From NCBI RefSeq assembly GCF_023716465.1, contig NZ_CP092415.1:2209501-2273500 (forward strand): a stretch of 64,000 nt of DNA, given 5' to 3'. Shown piece after piece: positions 30,301 through 37,670 of this stretch. The notes beneath the pieces were generated by a model that searched no databases, had not been told where the DNA came from, and was given only the letters and a program-made list of their open reading frames with translations. The translations under genes and the position numbers were made by a program. This DNA comes from Flagellimonas marinaquae. Lineage in GTDB: Bacteria > Bacteroidota > Bacteroidia > Flavobacteriales > Flavobacteriaceae. Numbering within the stretch: the stretch's first letter is position 1; the number at the start of each line of letters is the position of its first letter.

Positions 30301-31484
30301 CAGATGTGCGTTTTGAAGCGGCCAGAAAAGGATGGTTAACAGACTATCCGGAGTACAGTACACAGTTTATGCAGAACATGAACAAACAGCTCAATATAAC
30401 TGCCACGGCCCAGCCTACCCAAGATCTTACCATAGATTTGAGTGCCGACAGGAGTTTTACGAGCTCTACACAAGAAAGCTATAGTCCAGAAGAGTGGAGC
30501 AATGGCTTGGACGGTCTTATCAACGAAATGGGGAACTTTAGTATTTCCACGGTAATGATCGGTACCATTTTTAATAAAAGCGATGAGTTCGATTCTGAAA
30601 CTTTTGAGCAGTTTAAACAAAATAGGATTACTATCGCCAACCGATTGGTGTCCGATAGAGGTGGTGATCCAGGTGAATTGGATGAAGAAGGGTTTCCGGA
30701 GCGGTATGGTAAAACTCAACAAGAGGTGCTGCTTCCCGCATTCTTTGCGGCTTACACCGGACAGGATGTGGAGCGTGTAAACCTGGATGCTTTTAGGGAT
30801 ATTCCGATTCCCAACTGGAACATAAAGTATACCGGCCTCATGAAGAATCGTTGGTTTAAAAAGAAATTTAAACGCTTCTCATTAACTCACGGGTATCGAG
30901 CAGCGTACAGTGTTAACTCTTTTCAAACGAATTTGGAGCGCCAGAATACCACGATAGATCCGGAAAACGGGGATTTCTTGCCAAAGACCCTGATCAATAA
31001 TGTAGTGCTTACCGACGAATTTAGCCCGTTGATGCGTGTGGACTTTGAGATGCAGAGCTCCTTTAGTGTATTGGCAGAAGTAAGGACCAGTAGAACATTG
31101 TCCTTGAGTTTTGACAACAACTTGTTAACGGAAATAAACGGGAGCGAATATACCCTAGGTTTGGGATACCGGTTTAAAGATGTAAAATTTGTGACCAACA
31201 TTGGAGGGGAAAAAACAAGGTTAAAAGGGGATTTGAACCTAAAAGCCGACTTGTCGTTGCGAGATAATATTACCATTATCCGAAATTTGGATATCGATAA
31301 CAATCAGATCACATCCGGACAAAAATTAATGTCCTTAAAGTTTACCGCGGACTATGCCTTGAGCAAAAGTTTGAACGCTTTGTTCTTCTATGATCATTCG
31401 TTCTCCGAGTTTGCGGTATCCACGGCATTTCCACAAACAACCATTAATGCTGGTTTTACCTTGAGGTATAACTTTGGGAACTAA
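24381..31484 (+). CDS. sprA: SprA, outer-membrane translocon of type IX secretion
   Basis: SprA (Sov in Porphyromonas) is the very large beta-barrel through which type IX secretion substrates cross the outer membrane. It is needed for gliding in flavobacteria. The 2367-residue length is in the family range and the frame is unbroken. A hydrophobic signal segment (about residues 15-32, ending SVTMAQ) is followed by long beta-strand-rich regions with repeated SprA motifs. The protein ends in a barrel-type strand (TINAGFTLRYNFGN). The start is TTG at 24381; no ATG or GTG fits better, and it lies 5 bases after ruvA. The maeB-ruvA-sprA order suggests one transcript. Confidence 0.95.
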   Translation: MKKGAKPILKQARFRYIFFVVCFLSISVTMAQDTNEQVQDSVKTGVALGRLIMENPDSIVAKYSYDPKTNTYVYTESIGDFNVNYPLILTPEQYYELIEKEQMKSYFKQKADAYAGKKEGSEEARKNLLPNFYVNSNFFESVFGGNTIEVIPQGSVAMDLGILWQKNDNPALSPRNRTNLSFDFDQRISLSLLGKVGERLQVTANYDTEATFDFQNLVKLDYTPTEDDILRKIEIGNVNMPLNSSLITGAQSLFGVKTQLQFGKTTVTAVFSEQRSQSNTVVAQGGGTVNEFALTALDYDEDRHFFLAHYFRDNYDRALEFYPFVQSRVQITRLEVWVTNRNQQTQNVRNVVAIQDLGEAISDNTRIGVNNGDPAGFFNPSAVASGLPQNAANAYDPNQIGSGALTQSIRDIATVESGFNIPGYTVNQGFDYAILENARKLEPGRDYEFDSQLGYISLSQSLSNDEVLGVAFQYTFDGQVFQVGEFANGGVDATTIPPNSNLIENNSLVLKLLKSNITNVQDPIWDLMMKNIYSTGAYQLNQEDFKLNILYSDPTPRNYITPVDPNAGWPTGLQDQILLNVFNLDRLNIYNDVQPGGDGFFDYVEGITVDSQSGRIIFTKVEPFGEYLFELLGGGVYDVDNDQGYNPNQQRYVFRNMYAKTKAASLQDAEKNRFQIKGRYTSQSGNGIPIGAFNVPQGSVTVTAGGRQLQEGIDYTVNYQAGTVQLLDPSLEASNTPINISVENNAVFGQQTRRFAGVNVEHKFNDKFVLGGTLLNLNERPLTQKSNYGIEPVNNTIFGLNGNFSTEMPFLTRLANKLPNIDTDVPSNLSLRGEVAFLRPNSPKNADFQGETTTYLDDFEGAQALIDIRSSLGWTLASPPVEFLNDRTGIDVGYERAKMAWYTIDPIFYTNQRPSGMSDNDISLNSTRRVFIDEVFTETDIAQGQTQVQSTLDIVYYPNQKGPYNANPSFESETPEAKWAGIMRPLSSTNFEQSNVEFVQFWVLDPYIDGETAGNNAGELVLNLGNISEDILKDGRKQYENGLPASTNNEVPRETIWGQVPSTQSLVYAFDADEANRTAQDLGLDGYGDAEEAAIYNGPAEDPALDNYQYYLNRDGGILERYLDFNNTQGNSPVAVTDTNRGSTTLPDVEDIDRDLTMNTVNSYYEYRIQIKPNTTIDDQYVTDIREGQTPTLPNGTQLNRRWIQYKIPLSDFTDAVGGISDFRSISFMRMYLTGFSDDVVLRFATLDLVRGDWRTYTNSLQPNVDNDPTDDATVTDVNTVNIEENYGRQPIPYVLPPGVVREQLNNNNTIIRQNEQSLSFVVENLESEDSRGVFKNVNIDVRQYERLKMFMHAEKIFNTDYSDNDTPLVGFLRIGTDFSQNFYQLELPLQFTPFGSTSSEEIWPDVNELDVALSDLSKVKSKGISDQTLDEINYYEIVDGEAMPVDEFAPRTLGRVRIGIRGNPSLGSIRGMMVGIKNIDDIPARGEVWFNELRLAGLENNGGWAATAALDANMADFANVTATGSKSTSGFGSIDQTPTERALEDAISYDVVTNVNVGQLFPKKWNLQLPFNYGISETLITPEFDPVYDDLRLDDRIAAASTAEEAETIKQQAEDYTKRTSINLIGVRKNRGEEAEENFFDIENFTFNYSYNETNHRDFEVAELRDQNVSTGFVYNHNFKPALVAPFAKKDSMLTGKYWQWLKDLNFNALPTSISVNANYNRSFNQQRYRDVLEPGVEALELPLLQQRNYLFNWQYALNYSLSKSLRVNLTASNNNIVRNYFNVDDNPDSGINEALDLWDGFFDVGEPNRHAQQMQLNYELPFSKIPFLNFINAQYTYTSNFDWQRGGDALREVANEDINVVQNASTHTLTANMGMQRFYDFLGLKKRDGKVTANQAPVRRDKAGNPVNEANGNGPRKTSKGFNTLVDVLTMVKRVNVNYSENRGTVLPGYTQSIGFIGTARPTLGFVFGSQADVRFEAARKGWLTDYPEYSTQFMQNMNKQLNITATAQPTQDLTIDLSADRSFTSSTQESYSPEEWSNGLDGLINEMGNFSISTVMIGTIFNKSDEFDSETFEQFKQNRITIANRLVSDRGGDPGELDEEGFPERYGKTQQEVLLPAFFAAYTGQDVERVNLDAFRDIPIPNWNIKYTGLMKNRWFKKKFKRFSLTHGYRAAYSVNSFQTNLERQNTTIDPENGDFLPKTLINNVVLTDEFSPLMRVDFEMQSSFSVLAEVRTSRTLSLSFDNNLLTEINGSEYTLGLGYRFKDVKFVTNIGGEKTRLKGDLNLKADLSLRDNITIIRNLDIDNNQITSGQKLMSLKFTADYALSKSLNALFFYDHSFSEFAVSTAFPQTTINAGFTLRYNFGN

Positions 31485-31516
31485 TCGTTTTTAATTGCAT
31501 TTTGTCTTCAAGTTTG

Positions 31517-31548
31517 TTTGAAAAGCTTTCAGCAATCCGTTACATTTG
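31517..31548 (+). promoter_or_regulatory. Promoter of gcvH-vanZ
   Basis: TTTG (31517-31520), a 20-base spacer and TACATTTG (31541-31548) match the consensus fully. This excludes the in-frame ATG at 31546, which would overlap the -7 box, and supports the gcvH start at 31576. Confidence 0.75.
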
Positions 31549-31575
31549 TCCATCTACAAATTCAAACTTAAAGTA

Positions 31576-31956
31576 ATGAACATACCGTCAGAATTAAAGT
31601 ACACAAAGGATCATGAGTGGGTCAAGATAGATGGAGATATCGCCACCGTGGGTATTACGGATTTCGCACAGAGCGAATTGGGGGATATTGTTTACGTTGA
31701 AGTGGAAACTTTGGACGAAACTTTGGATAAAGAGGAAGTTTTTGGAACCGTTGAGGCGGTAAAGACCGTTAGCGACCTTTTTTTGCCGCTCAGCGGAGAG
31801 ATTGTTGAGTTTAATGAAGCCTTGGAGGACGAGCCGGAAAAGGTGAACACAGATCCTTATGGTGATGGTTGGATGATAAAAATAAAAATGAGCGATGCCT
31901 CCGAAGTGGAAGGTCTCATGAGCGCGGATGATTACAAGTCCCTTATAGGTGCTTAA
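31576..31956 (+). CDS. gcvH: Glycine cleavage system H protein
   Basis: GcvH carries the lipoyl arm that shuttles the aminomethyl group between the P, T and L proteins of glycine cleavage. The 126-residue protein has the family N-terminus (LKYTKDHEW), and the lipoylation site is Lys63 in [12 protein letters not shown]. The rest is the usual all-beta lipoyl domain. The start at 31576 lies 27 bases after a good -7 box. The downstream VanZ gene overlaps its stop by 8 bases. Confidence 0.95.
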   Translation: MNIPSELKYTKDHEWVKIDGDIATVGITDFAQSELGDIVYVEVETLDETLDKEEVFGTVEAVKTVSDLFLPLSGEIVEFNEALEDEPEKVNTDPYGDGWMIKIKMSDASEVEGLMSADDYKSLIGA

Positions 31957-32356
31957 AAAAAACATATATACCTTATTATTTATAAGCTGGGCAATGTTTA
32001 TTACAATGCTCAGCTTATTTTCTTTCTCGAATATGGAGTTGGATGCCGGGCGCCTAAATGTTCCATATGCCGATAAAATCACCCATTTTATATTTTATAT
32101 GGTCTTTGGTTTTGTGGGTTGTTTAAGTTTGCGGGAAAGAACCAAAGGAAGCCTTGGTATAAACAGGACCGTCAATATTGTTCTTGTAACTGCCATAGCT
32201 TATGGAATTTTAATGGAAGCCTTGCAACATGCCGTTACTACCGATCGTATGGCCGAATTTGGCGACGTTTTGGCAAATACACTGGGCGCATTTGCAGGGA
32301 TAGGACTAATTCGGTGGGTTTTTTCTAAGAAAAACCCGTTAAAATGGAAATTTTAA
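31949..32356 (+). CDS. VanZ-family membrane protein
   Basis: This 135-residue protein has four predicted helices and the VanZ pattern: an N-terminal helix, the conserved [16 protein letters not shown] segment, [13 protein letters not shown], and [13 protein letters not shown] in the last part. VanZ-like proteins are found across bacteria, and their role is unclear outside teicoplanin resistance. The start is GTG at 31949, overlapping the end of gcvH, so translation is probably coupled. Confidence 0.85.
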   Translation: MLKKNIYTLLFISWAMFITMLSLFSFSNMELDAGRLNVPYADKITHFIFYMVFGFVGCLSLRERTKGSLGINRTVNIVLVTAIAYGILMEALQHAVTTDRMAEFGDVLANTLGAFAGIGLIRWVFSKKNPLKWKF

Positions 32357-32419
32357 TTGTTTATTTAACCAATTAATAATTAAATTAGCAAACACTAAAT
32401 TAAGAAAAGGAGAAAAAGG

Positions 32420-33124
32420 ATGGAACCAAAAAAGAACCCGAAAGCGGACGTGGCAAGAAACAGCACACTATACTTTGTTATAGGATTGGCAGCTGTTTTG
32501 GCTTTAGTCTACGGAGCCATGGAGTGGAAAAAATATGACAAGGCCAACAATTACGACATTTCTATGAATGTTGAAGATCAGTTGGACGAAGAAGTACCGA
32601 TGACCGAGCAGATTAAAACTCCACCACCGCCACCGCCACCAGCTGCCCCCGAGGTAATCGAGGTTGTAGAGGATGAAGAAGAAGTGGAAGAGACCGTAAT
32701 CGAATCTACCGAAACCAGTCAAGAAGAAGAGGTAGTGGAAATCGAAGAGGTTGAAGTAGAGGAAGTAGAAGAAGATATATCGGTTCCCTTTGCGGTGATC
32801 GAGGATGTACCTGTATTCCCAGGTTGTGAAGGAGCAAGCGATAAAAAAGCATGTTTTCAAGAAATGATGCAGAAGCATATTCGTAAAAACTTCCGTTACC
32901 CTGAAATTGCCCAAGAAATGGGTGTTCAAGGTAGGGTAAGTGTAATTTTCGTTATCCAAAAAGATGGAAGCATCGGAAATATTAGAATGCGTGGGCCAGA
33001 TAAGAATTTGGAGGCAGAAGCATTGCGAATCATTCAAAAACTACCTAAAATGACTCCTGGAAAGCAGAGAGGAAGACCCGTAAAGGTTCCTTTTAGTATT
33101 CCAATTACGTTTAAGCTTCAGTAA
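32420..33124 (+). CDS. TonB-family energy transducer
   Basis: TonB-type proteins pass proton-motive energy from ExbBD to outer-membrane receptors. The 234-residue protein has one N-terminal membrane helix (about 18-37), a run of prolines (PPPPPPP near 68-74) and a long acidic Glu/Val region. The C-terminal TonB domain (about 140-234) contains KNFRYPEIAQEMGVQGRVSV and VPFSIPITFKLQ. Purine-rich bases (aaggag) precede the ATG at 32420. No exbBD is visible here. A strong terminator follows. Confidence 0.9.
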   Translation: MEPKKNPKADVARNSTLYFVIGLAAVLALVYGAMEWKKYDKANNYDISMNVEDQLDEEVPMTEQIKTPPPPPPPAAPEVIEVVEDEEEVEETVIESTETSQEEEVVEIEEVEVEEVEEDISVPFAVIEDVPVFPGCEGASDKKACFQEMMQKHIRKNFRYPEIAQEMGVQGRVSVIFVIQKDGSIGNIRMRGPDKNLEAEALRIIQKLPKMTPGKQRGRPVKVPFSIPITFKLQ

Positions 33125-33135
33125 AAGCACATAAA

Positions 33136-33193
33136 ATTCCTGTCGAGGCAGGAATGGAAAAGCCCGAGTGAATTTTTTCATTCGGGCTTTTTT
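33136..33193 (+). terminator. Tandem hairpins and terminator after tonB
   Basis: A first small hairpin (ATTCCTG / CAGGAAT, 33136-33155) is followed by a strong terminator at 33160-33193. Its 13-bp stem, AAGCCCGAGTGAA / TTCATTCGGGCTT, has one G-T pair and is followed by a T-run. Confidence 0.85.
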
Positions 33194-33233
33194 GATGCAA
33201 TTGACCCAAAGAATCATAAAACTTTAGCTTTGG

Positions 33234-33264
33234 TTGCAAAAGATATGCACTGGCGTTATCTTTG
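33234..33264 (+). promoter_or_regulatory. Promoter of the ctaB operon
   Basis: TTG (33234-33236), a 20-base spacer and TATCTTTG (33257-33264) match the consensus. The box ends 13 bases before ATG 33278 and 19 before ATG 33284. Confidence 0.75.
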
Positions 33265-33277
33265 CGAGCCAATATAG

Positions 33278-34186
33278 ATGTGGATGAAATCTGCCGTAGG
33301 TTCCGTAAAAAATAATTCCCTTTCCTTACTATTTACAGATTTTAAGGAGATTACCAAGGCCAAATTGGCTGTCAGTGTGGTTTTCTCCTCCATTGCTGGA
33401 TACTTTTTGGGAGCCTATCAAATCAATTTAGTCTCCGTTTTGCTGCTCATGTTTGGCGGTTATTGCATGGTAGGTGCGTCTAATGCATACAATCAAATCA
33501 TAGAAAAGGATTTGGATGCTTTGATGAAACGGACCAGGAACAGACCCATCCCGTCCGGGCGAATGTCGGTAAAAACAGCATTGATCATTGCCATTGTATT
33601 AACGGTTTTGGGTGTATTGTCCCTGTTTGCACTAAGTCCAAAAACAGCTATGTTCGGGGCAATTTCCATTTTTTTGTACACCAGTGTCTACACGCCGTTG
33701 AAAACCAAGTCACCACTATCGGTCTTTGTTGGCGCCTTTCCCGGAGCCATTCCCTTTATGTTGGGTTGGGTCGCGGCAACGGACGAATTTGGTATTGAAC
33801 CCGGGACTTTGTTCATGATCCAGTTTTTTTGGCAATTTCCCCACTTTTGGGCATTGGGCTGGATGTTGGACGAGGATTACAAACAAGCAGGATTTAAAAT
33901 GTTGCCCACCGGCCATAAAGATAAAGGTACTGCATTGCAGATAATACTGTACACCATTTGGATGATAGTGATATCGATCATACCTGTATTCGGTTTTACA
34001 GGAAGGTTGCAACTTTCAATTCCGGCAGCAGCCATTGTACTGTTGTCAGGGTTGGTCATGCTATTTTTTGCATTCAAACTCTACGAAAATAGGGATAACC
34101 CCTCAGCACGTAGATTGATGTTGGCCAGTGTAACCTATATTTCATTGATTCAAATTGTATACGTAATAGATAAGTTTATTAGCTAA
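33278..34186 (+). CDS. ctaB: Protoheme IX farnesyltransferase (heme O synthase)
   Basis: CtaB/CyoE adds a farnesyl chain to haem b to make haem O, the precursor of haem A in the oxidase. The 302-residue UbiA-family membrane protein has about eight helices. The prenyl-binding motif is NAYNQIIEKDLDALMKRTRN, with the Asp/Asn residues that bind Mg-diphosphate, and LDEDYKQAGFKMLP is the second conserved loop. ATG 33284 is an alternative start. It opens the second oxidase operon and the next gene begins 1 base after its stop. Confidence 0.94.
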   Translation: MWMKSAVGSVKNNSLSLLFTDFKEITKAKLAVSVVFSSIAGYFLGAYQINLVSVLLLMFGGYCMVGASNAYNQIIEKDLDALMKRTRNRPIPSGRMSVKTALIIAIVLTVLGVLSLFALSPKTAMFGAISIFLYTSVYTPLKTKSPLSVFVGAFPGAIPFMLGWVAATDEFGIEPGTLFMIQFFWQFPHFWALGWMLDEDYKQAGFKMLPTGHKDKGTALQIILYTIWMIVISIIPVFGFTGRLQLSIPAAAIVLLSGLVMLFFAFKLYENRDNPSARRLMLASVTYISLIQIVYVIDKFIS

Positions 34187-34187
34187 G

Positions 34188-34769
34188 ATGGATTTAACCC
34201 AAGGAACAGCAAAGGAAAAGAACAGGAGAGCAAAGAAGATGATGCTCTGGTTTGGTATAGTGAGTTTGATCATGGGATTTGCCGGTTGGACCAGTGCCTA
34301 CATCGTGAGCAGCAAACGAGAAGATTGGGTGAGCGACCTGGATTTGCCCAGCGCCTTTTTTATAAGTACGGCTATTATTGTCTTGAGCAGTGTTACCTAT
34401 GTCTTGGCAAAAAAGGCTGTAGCCAAGAACAACCAAAAAAATGGAACCATTTTCTTGGTGTTGACTTTGGCCCTTGGAATAACTTTTATATCCCTTCAGT
34501 TTTATGGATTTTCCCAAATGCTGGAGAGTGGCTATTATTTTACAGGGCCCACTAGCAATATAAAAATGTCCTATGTATTTTTGTTGGCCGCTGTGCACAT
34601 TGCACATGTTGTGGCCGGACTGATAACCCTTTTAGTGGTATTGGTTCAGCAGTTAAGAAAAAAATATGCCCCGGACAATATGTTGGGAATGGAATTGGGC
34701 GCCTCATTTTGGCATTTTTTGGATTTTATCTGGGTATATCTAATTCTATTTATGTATTTCGTAAAATAA
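34188..34769 (+). CDS. Cytochrome c oxidase subunit III family protein (short form)
   Basis: This 193-residue protein has five predicted helices and the subunit III pattern, including LLAAVHIAHVVAGLITLL and the end helix FWHFLDFIWVYLILFMYF. Subunit III stabilises the oxidase core and has no redox centre. It is directly after ctaB (1-base gap). A second, longer subunit III follows, as is often seen in Bacteroidota. Which of the two pairs with CoxA/CoxB cannot be told from sequence, and both may be present. Confidence 0.88.
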   Translation: MDLTQGTAKEKNRRAKKMMLWFGIVSLIMGFAGWTSAYIVSSKREDWVSDLDLPSAFFISTAIIVLSSVTYVLAKKAVAKNNQKNGTIFLVLTLALGITFISLQFYGFSQMLESGYYFTGPTSNIKMSYVFLLAAVHIAHVVAGLITLLVVLVQQLRKKYAPDNMLGMELGASFWHFLDFIWVYLILFMYFVK

Positions 34770-34825
34770 ATTTTGATTGGAGCAGTTTTCATTCAAGTTT
34801 ATCTTTTTCAATACATCAAAAAATG

Positions 34826-34833
34826 TAAATTTG
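34826..34833 (+). promoter_or_regulatory. Possible internal -7 box before the long subunit III gene
   Basis: TAAATTTG fits TAnnTTTG exactly and lies 28 bases before the ATG at 34862. No TTG is present at the right distance upstream, so this is a weak or activator-dependent candidate. Confidence 0.4.
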
Positions 34834-34861
34834 TGAAAGTTTTAATAAAACGACCTTTTAT

Positions 34862-35836
34862 ATGGATGCAACGGTAAGTACCGGTACAGAAGACAGCGTT
34901 TGGGGAGGTGGCAACAAACCACTCGGCGCTAGCTATGGAAAAATGATGATGTGGTTCTTTATCATGTCGGATGCCTTGACCTTTTCCGGGTTTTTGGTAG
35001 CCTACGGATTTTCAAGGTTTAAGTTCATAGAGTTATGGCCTATTGCAGATGAGGTGTTTACCCACGTGCCATTTTTTCATGGAAATTACCCCATGTATTA
35101 TGTGGCCTTTATGACTTTTATTTTGATCATGTCTTCCGTGACCATGGTTTTGGCCGTGGACGCAGGTCATAAAATGAAACAAAAAAGCGTGATCCTTTAC
35201 ATGTTCCTTACCATTATAGGTGGTGCAATATTTGTTGGGTCACAAGCTTGGGAATGGGCAACCTTTATAAAAGGGGATTTTGGTGCTTTGGAAACCAATT
35301 CGGGCAGGATCCTTCAGTTTGTTGATGCCGAGACGGGGGAAAGGGCCGCTTTGGCAGATTTTGCCAAGACCTTGCCGGAAGAAAGAGTAAAACACGAACC
35401 AAGTGAAGGTATCTGGTTCCAAGGTGAAGGCTATAAGACTTCTTACTCCTTGAACGAGGTAGTGGAAGGATTTAAGGCCACACCGAATATCCTGATCAGA
35501 ACCGAACAATTGACCGAGGAAGGCGAAAAAACACTTTTGGATAGAAAGCAATCCCTTGCCAAAATACTGGAGGCCAACCAAGTGGTGGAAGGGGCCAATC
35601 TTGTACATAACGAATATGGTCACAGGTTGTTTGCCGATTTCTTTTTCTTTATTACAGGATTTCACGGATTCCACGTATTCTCTGGGGTCGTGATCAACAT
35701 AATCATTTTCTTTAATGTAATCTTGGGCACCTATCAGCGAAGAGGGCATTACGAAATGGTAGAAAAAGTTGGTCTTTACTGGCACTTTGTGGATTTGGTA
35801 TGGGTATTCGTATTTACTTTCTTTTATTTGGTATAA
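34862..35836 (+). CDS. ctaE: Cytochrome c oxidase subunit III (long form with soluble insertion)
   Basis: The 324-residue protein has the subunit III fold, but about 110 hydrophilic residues (roughly 145-255) are inserted between the helix ending SQAWEWATFIKGDFG and the next helix. The final part, FFITGFHGFHVFSGVVINI and YWHFVDLVWVFVFTFFYL, is highly typical. The insertion could form a soluble cap that contacts the cytochrome partner or ACIII; this is inference. The gap to the short subunit III is 92 bases and to the subunit IV gene 15 bases. Confidence 0.92.
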   Translation: MDATVSTGTEDSVWGGGNKPLGASYGKMMMWFFIMSDALTFSGFLVAYGFSRFKFIELWPIADEVFTHVPFFHGNYPMYYVAFMTFILIMSSVTMVLAVDAGHKMKQKSVILYMFLTIIGGAIFVGSQAWEWATFIKGDFGALETNSGRILQFVDAETGERAALADFAKTLPEERVKHEPSEGIWFQGEGYKTSYSLNEVVEGFKATPNILIRTEQLTEEGEKTLLDRKQSLAKILEANQVVEGANLVHNEYGHRLFADFFFFITGFHGFHVFSGVVINIIIFFNVILGTYQRRGHYEMVEKVGLYWHFVDLVWVFVFTFFYLV

Positions 35837-35851
35837 AAACATTCAGCATAC

Positions 35852-36235
35852 ATGGCACACGAACATAAACTTGAGATATTTAGAGGACTTTTAAAATTTA
35901 AGTCGAATACCCAAAAAATTTGGGGAGTGCTTATCTTCCTAACAATAGTTACGACCATCGAGGTTGTATTGGGTATCATCAAACCAAGATCATTGACCCA
36001 TAGCTTCTTTTTGGGCATGAAGTTGATCAACTGGATATTTATAATCCTAACCTTGGTAAAGGCCTATTACATTGCATGGGACTTTATGCACCTAAGGGAC
36101 GAAAAAACATCGTTAAGAAGGGTTATTGTATGGACCCCCGTATTCTTGATCTGTTATTTGATTTTTATTCTGCTTTTCGAAGCGGATTATATATACAGTG
36201 TTTATAAAGACGGGTTCATTACTTGGAACTTCTAA
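35852..36235 (+). CDS. Cytochrome c oxidase subunit IV family protein
   Basis: This 127-residue protein has three predicted helices, about 28-47, 57-78 and 92-113, and the motif YYIAWDFMHLRDEKTSLRR between helices 2 and 3. This fits the prokaryotic cytochrome c oxidase subunit IV family (COX4_pro), a small assembly or stability subunit. It ends the structural oxidase genes; a terminator follows. Confidence 0.87.
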   Translation: MAHEHKLEIFRGLLKFKSNTQKIWGVLIFLTIVTTIEVVLGIIKPRSLTHSFFLGMKLINWIFIILTLVKAYYIAWDFMHLRDEKTSLRRVIVWTPVFLICYLIFILLFEADYIYSVYKDGFITWNF

Positions 36236-36261
36236 TACAACACCATTGTTTTTAACAATTT

Positions 36262-36289
36262 AAAAAGACGGTTTTCCAACCGTCTTTTT
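36262..36289 (+). terminator. Intrinsic terminator after the oxidase subunit IV gene
   Basis: AAAAAGACGGTT / AACCGTCTTTTT forms a perfect 12-bp stem with the 4-base loop TTCC and a T-run. A promoter -7 box begins only 2 bases further on. Confidence 0.85.
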
Positions 36290-36290
36290 T

Positions 36291-36298
36291 TATTTTTG
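36291..36298 (+). promoter_or_regulatory. -7 box directly after the terminator
   Basis: TATTTTTG fits TAnnTTTG and continues the T-tract of the preceding terminator. It ends 15 bases before the ATG of the SCO-like gene. No TTG lies at the right distance, because that position is in the terminator stem. Confidence 0.45.
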
Positions 36299-36313
36299 CA
36301 ATGATGTAACACT

Positions 36314-36946
36314 ATGAAGAAGAAAATTGTTTTAGCCGTTCTTTTTATACTCCCGGTCGTGGTCTATTTATTTTTTGCATCGGGAGTAAATAACTTTGGG
36401 CGTTTGCCTACACTCAGCGAAAATGTGTCCGATGTCACAGCATTCGATTCCTCTGTAAAATTAAAGGGCAAAATCACCATATTGGGATTTTTGGGCCATA
36501 ATATCAGCGCTAAGCAAGGAAATGCATTTAACCTCAATCAAAAAATCTACAAAAGATTTGGGGAGTTTAACGATTTTCAGATGGTAATGGTGGTTCCCGA
36601 AGGAAGCCAAGATCAAGTTGAAGCCTTAAAAGATGAATTGGGTAAACTTTCCGACATCGATAAATGGCATTTTGCCTATGGGACGGATGACGAGATTAAA
36701 ACACTTTTCCAAACCTTGCAGAGCAATGTTACATTGGATGCCGACCTATTTACCCCCAACGTGTTTATAATAGATAAGGATTTAATGCTTCGGGGAAGGA
36801 CCGACGATGAGGATGAAGGAATAAAATACGGTTTCGATACCTCGTCCGTAGCAGAATTGAACAATAAAATGGTGGACGATGTCAAGATTATTTTGGCAGA
36901 ATACCGTTTGGCCTTAAAAAAGAACAATGCCGACAGGAACAAATAA
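36314..36946 (+). CDS. Cysteine-free SCO/thioredoxin-fold membrane-anchored protein
   Basis: The 210-residue protein has an N-terminal membrane anchor (about 4-22) and a thioredoxin-like pattern. LKGKITILGFLGHNISAKQG stands where the next gene, a true SCO protein, has its CPTICP motif, and TPNVFIIDKDLMLRGRTDD resembles the C-terminal SCO strands. There is no Cys anywhere in the protein, so it cannot bind copper or do thiol exchange in the SCO way. Its last 20 bases overlap the SCO start. I infer an accessory or partner of oxidase copper assembly; a structural or decoy role is also possible. Confidence 0.65.
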   Translation: MKKKIVLAVLFILPVVVYLFFASGVNNFGRLPTLSENVSDVTAFDSSVKLKGKITILGFLGHNISAKQGNAFNLNQKIYKRFGEFNDFQMVMVVPEGSQDQVEALKDELGKLSDIDKWHFAYGTDDEIKTLFQTLQSNVTLDADLFTPNVFIIDKDLMLRGRTDDEDEGIKYGFDTSSVAELNNKMVDDVKIILAEYRLALKKNNADRNK

Positions 36947-37670
36947 AAAAAAGAAGCATACCTATATTTGGGTATCTGCAATTATTCTGGTCTTTGGAAT
37001 ATTCGCCGTTTACGAAATTACCAAGCGGGTAAAAGGTGACACTATTGTGGAGAACGATCGCATGAGTGCCAGGCTCGGAAAGGCCGAAGTAGGGTTTATA
37101 GAGAACCAGGGCGAAAAACGGAAAGTGCCCGCATTTTCTTTTTATAATCAGGATAGCGTGTTGGTAACCAATAAGGACTTTTTGGGAAAAGTCTATGTAG
37201 TCGACTTCTTCTTTACCACTTGTCCCACAATTTGCCCTGTAATGACCAAGAATTTGGTGGCGATCCAGAATACTTTTTCCGAAAGTGGGGACTTTGGTAT
37301 AGCATCTTTTACCATTAACCCAAGATACGATACACCTTCCGTGTTAACGGAATATGCTGAAAAATATGGAGTTACCGATGAAGATTGGCATTTAATGACG
37401 GGCGATCAGGAAAAAATCTATCAATTGGCGCAAGAGGGCTTTTATATCTTCGCCAATGAAGACGAAGCAGCGCCTGGAGGGTTCGAGCATTCCGGCATGT
37501 TCGCCTTGGTGGACAAAAATGGGTATATTAGATCGCGTAAGGACCAATTTGGCAATCCGTTGATTTACTATCGCGGTACCATTACCGAGGAACAAGGGGA
37601 AAATTCAGACGGGGAAACCCAACAGATCACCATACTAAAAGAGGACATAAAAACACTATTGAAAGAATGA
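36927..37670 (+). CDS. SCO1/SenC copper chaperone for cytochrome oxidase
   Basis: SCO proteins help build the CuA site of subunit II. The 247-residue protein has an N-terminal membrane anchor (about 12-30) and the thioredoxin fold with Cys99 and Cys103 (TTCPTICP). His188 in EHSGMF is the third copper ligand. All ligands are in place, so it is probably functional. It overlaps the cysteine-free gene before it by 20 bases and the DUF420 gene after it by 4 bases (ATGA). Confidence 0.92.
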   Translation: MPTGTNKKKKHTYIWVSAIILVFGIFAVYEITKRVKGDTIVENDRMSARLGKAEVGFIENQGEKRKVPAFSFYNQDSVLVTNKDFLGKVYVVDFFFTTCPTICPVMTKNLVAIQNTFSESGDFGIASFTINPRYDTPSVLTEYAEKYGVTDEDWHLMTGDQEKIYQLAQEGFYIFANEDEAAPGGFEHSGMFALVDKNGYIRSRKDQFGNPLIYYRGTITEEQGENSDGETQQITILKEDIKTLLKE

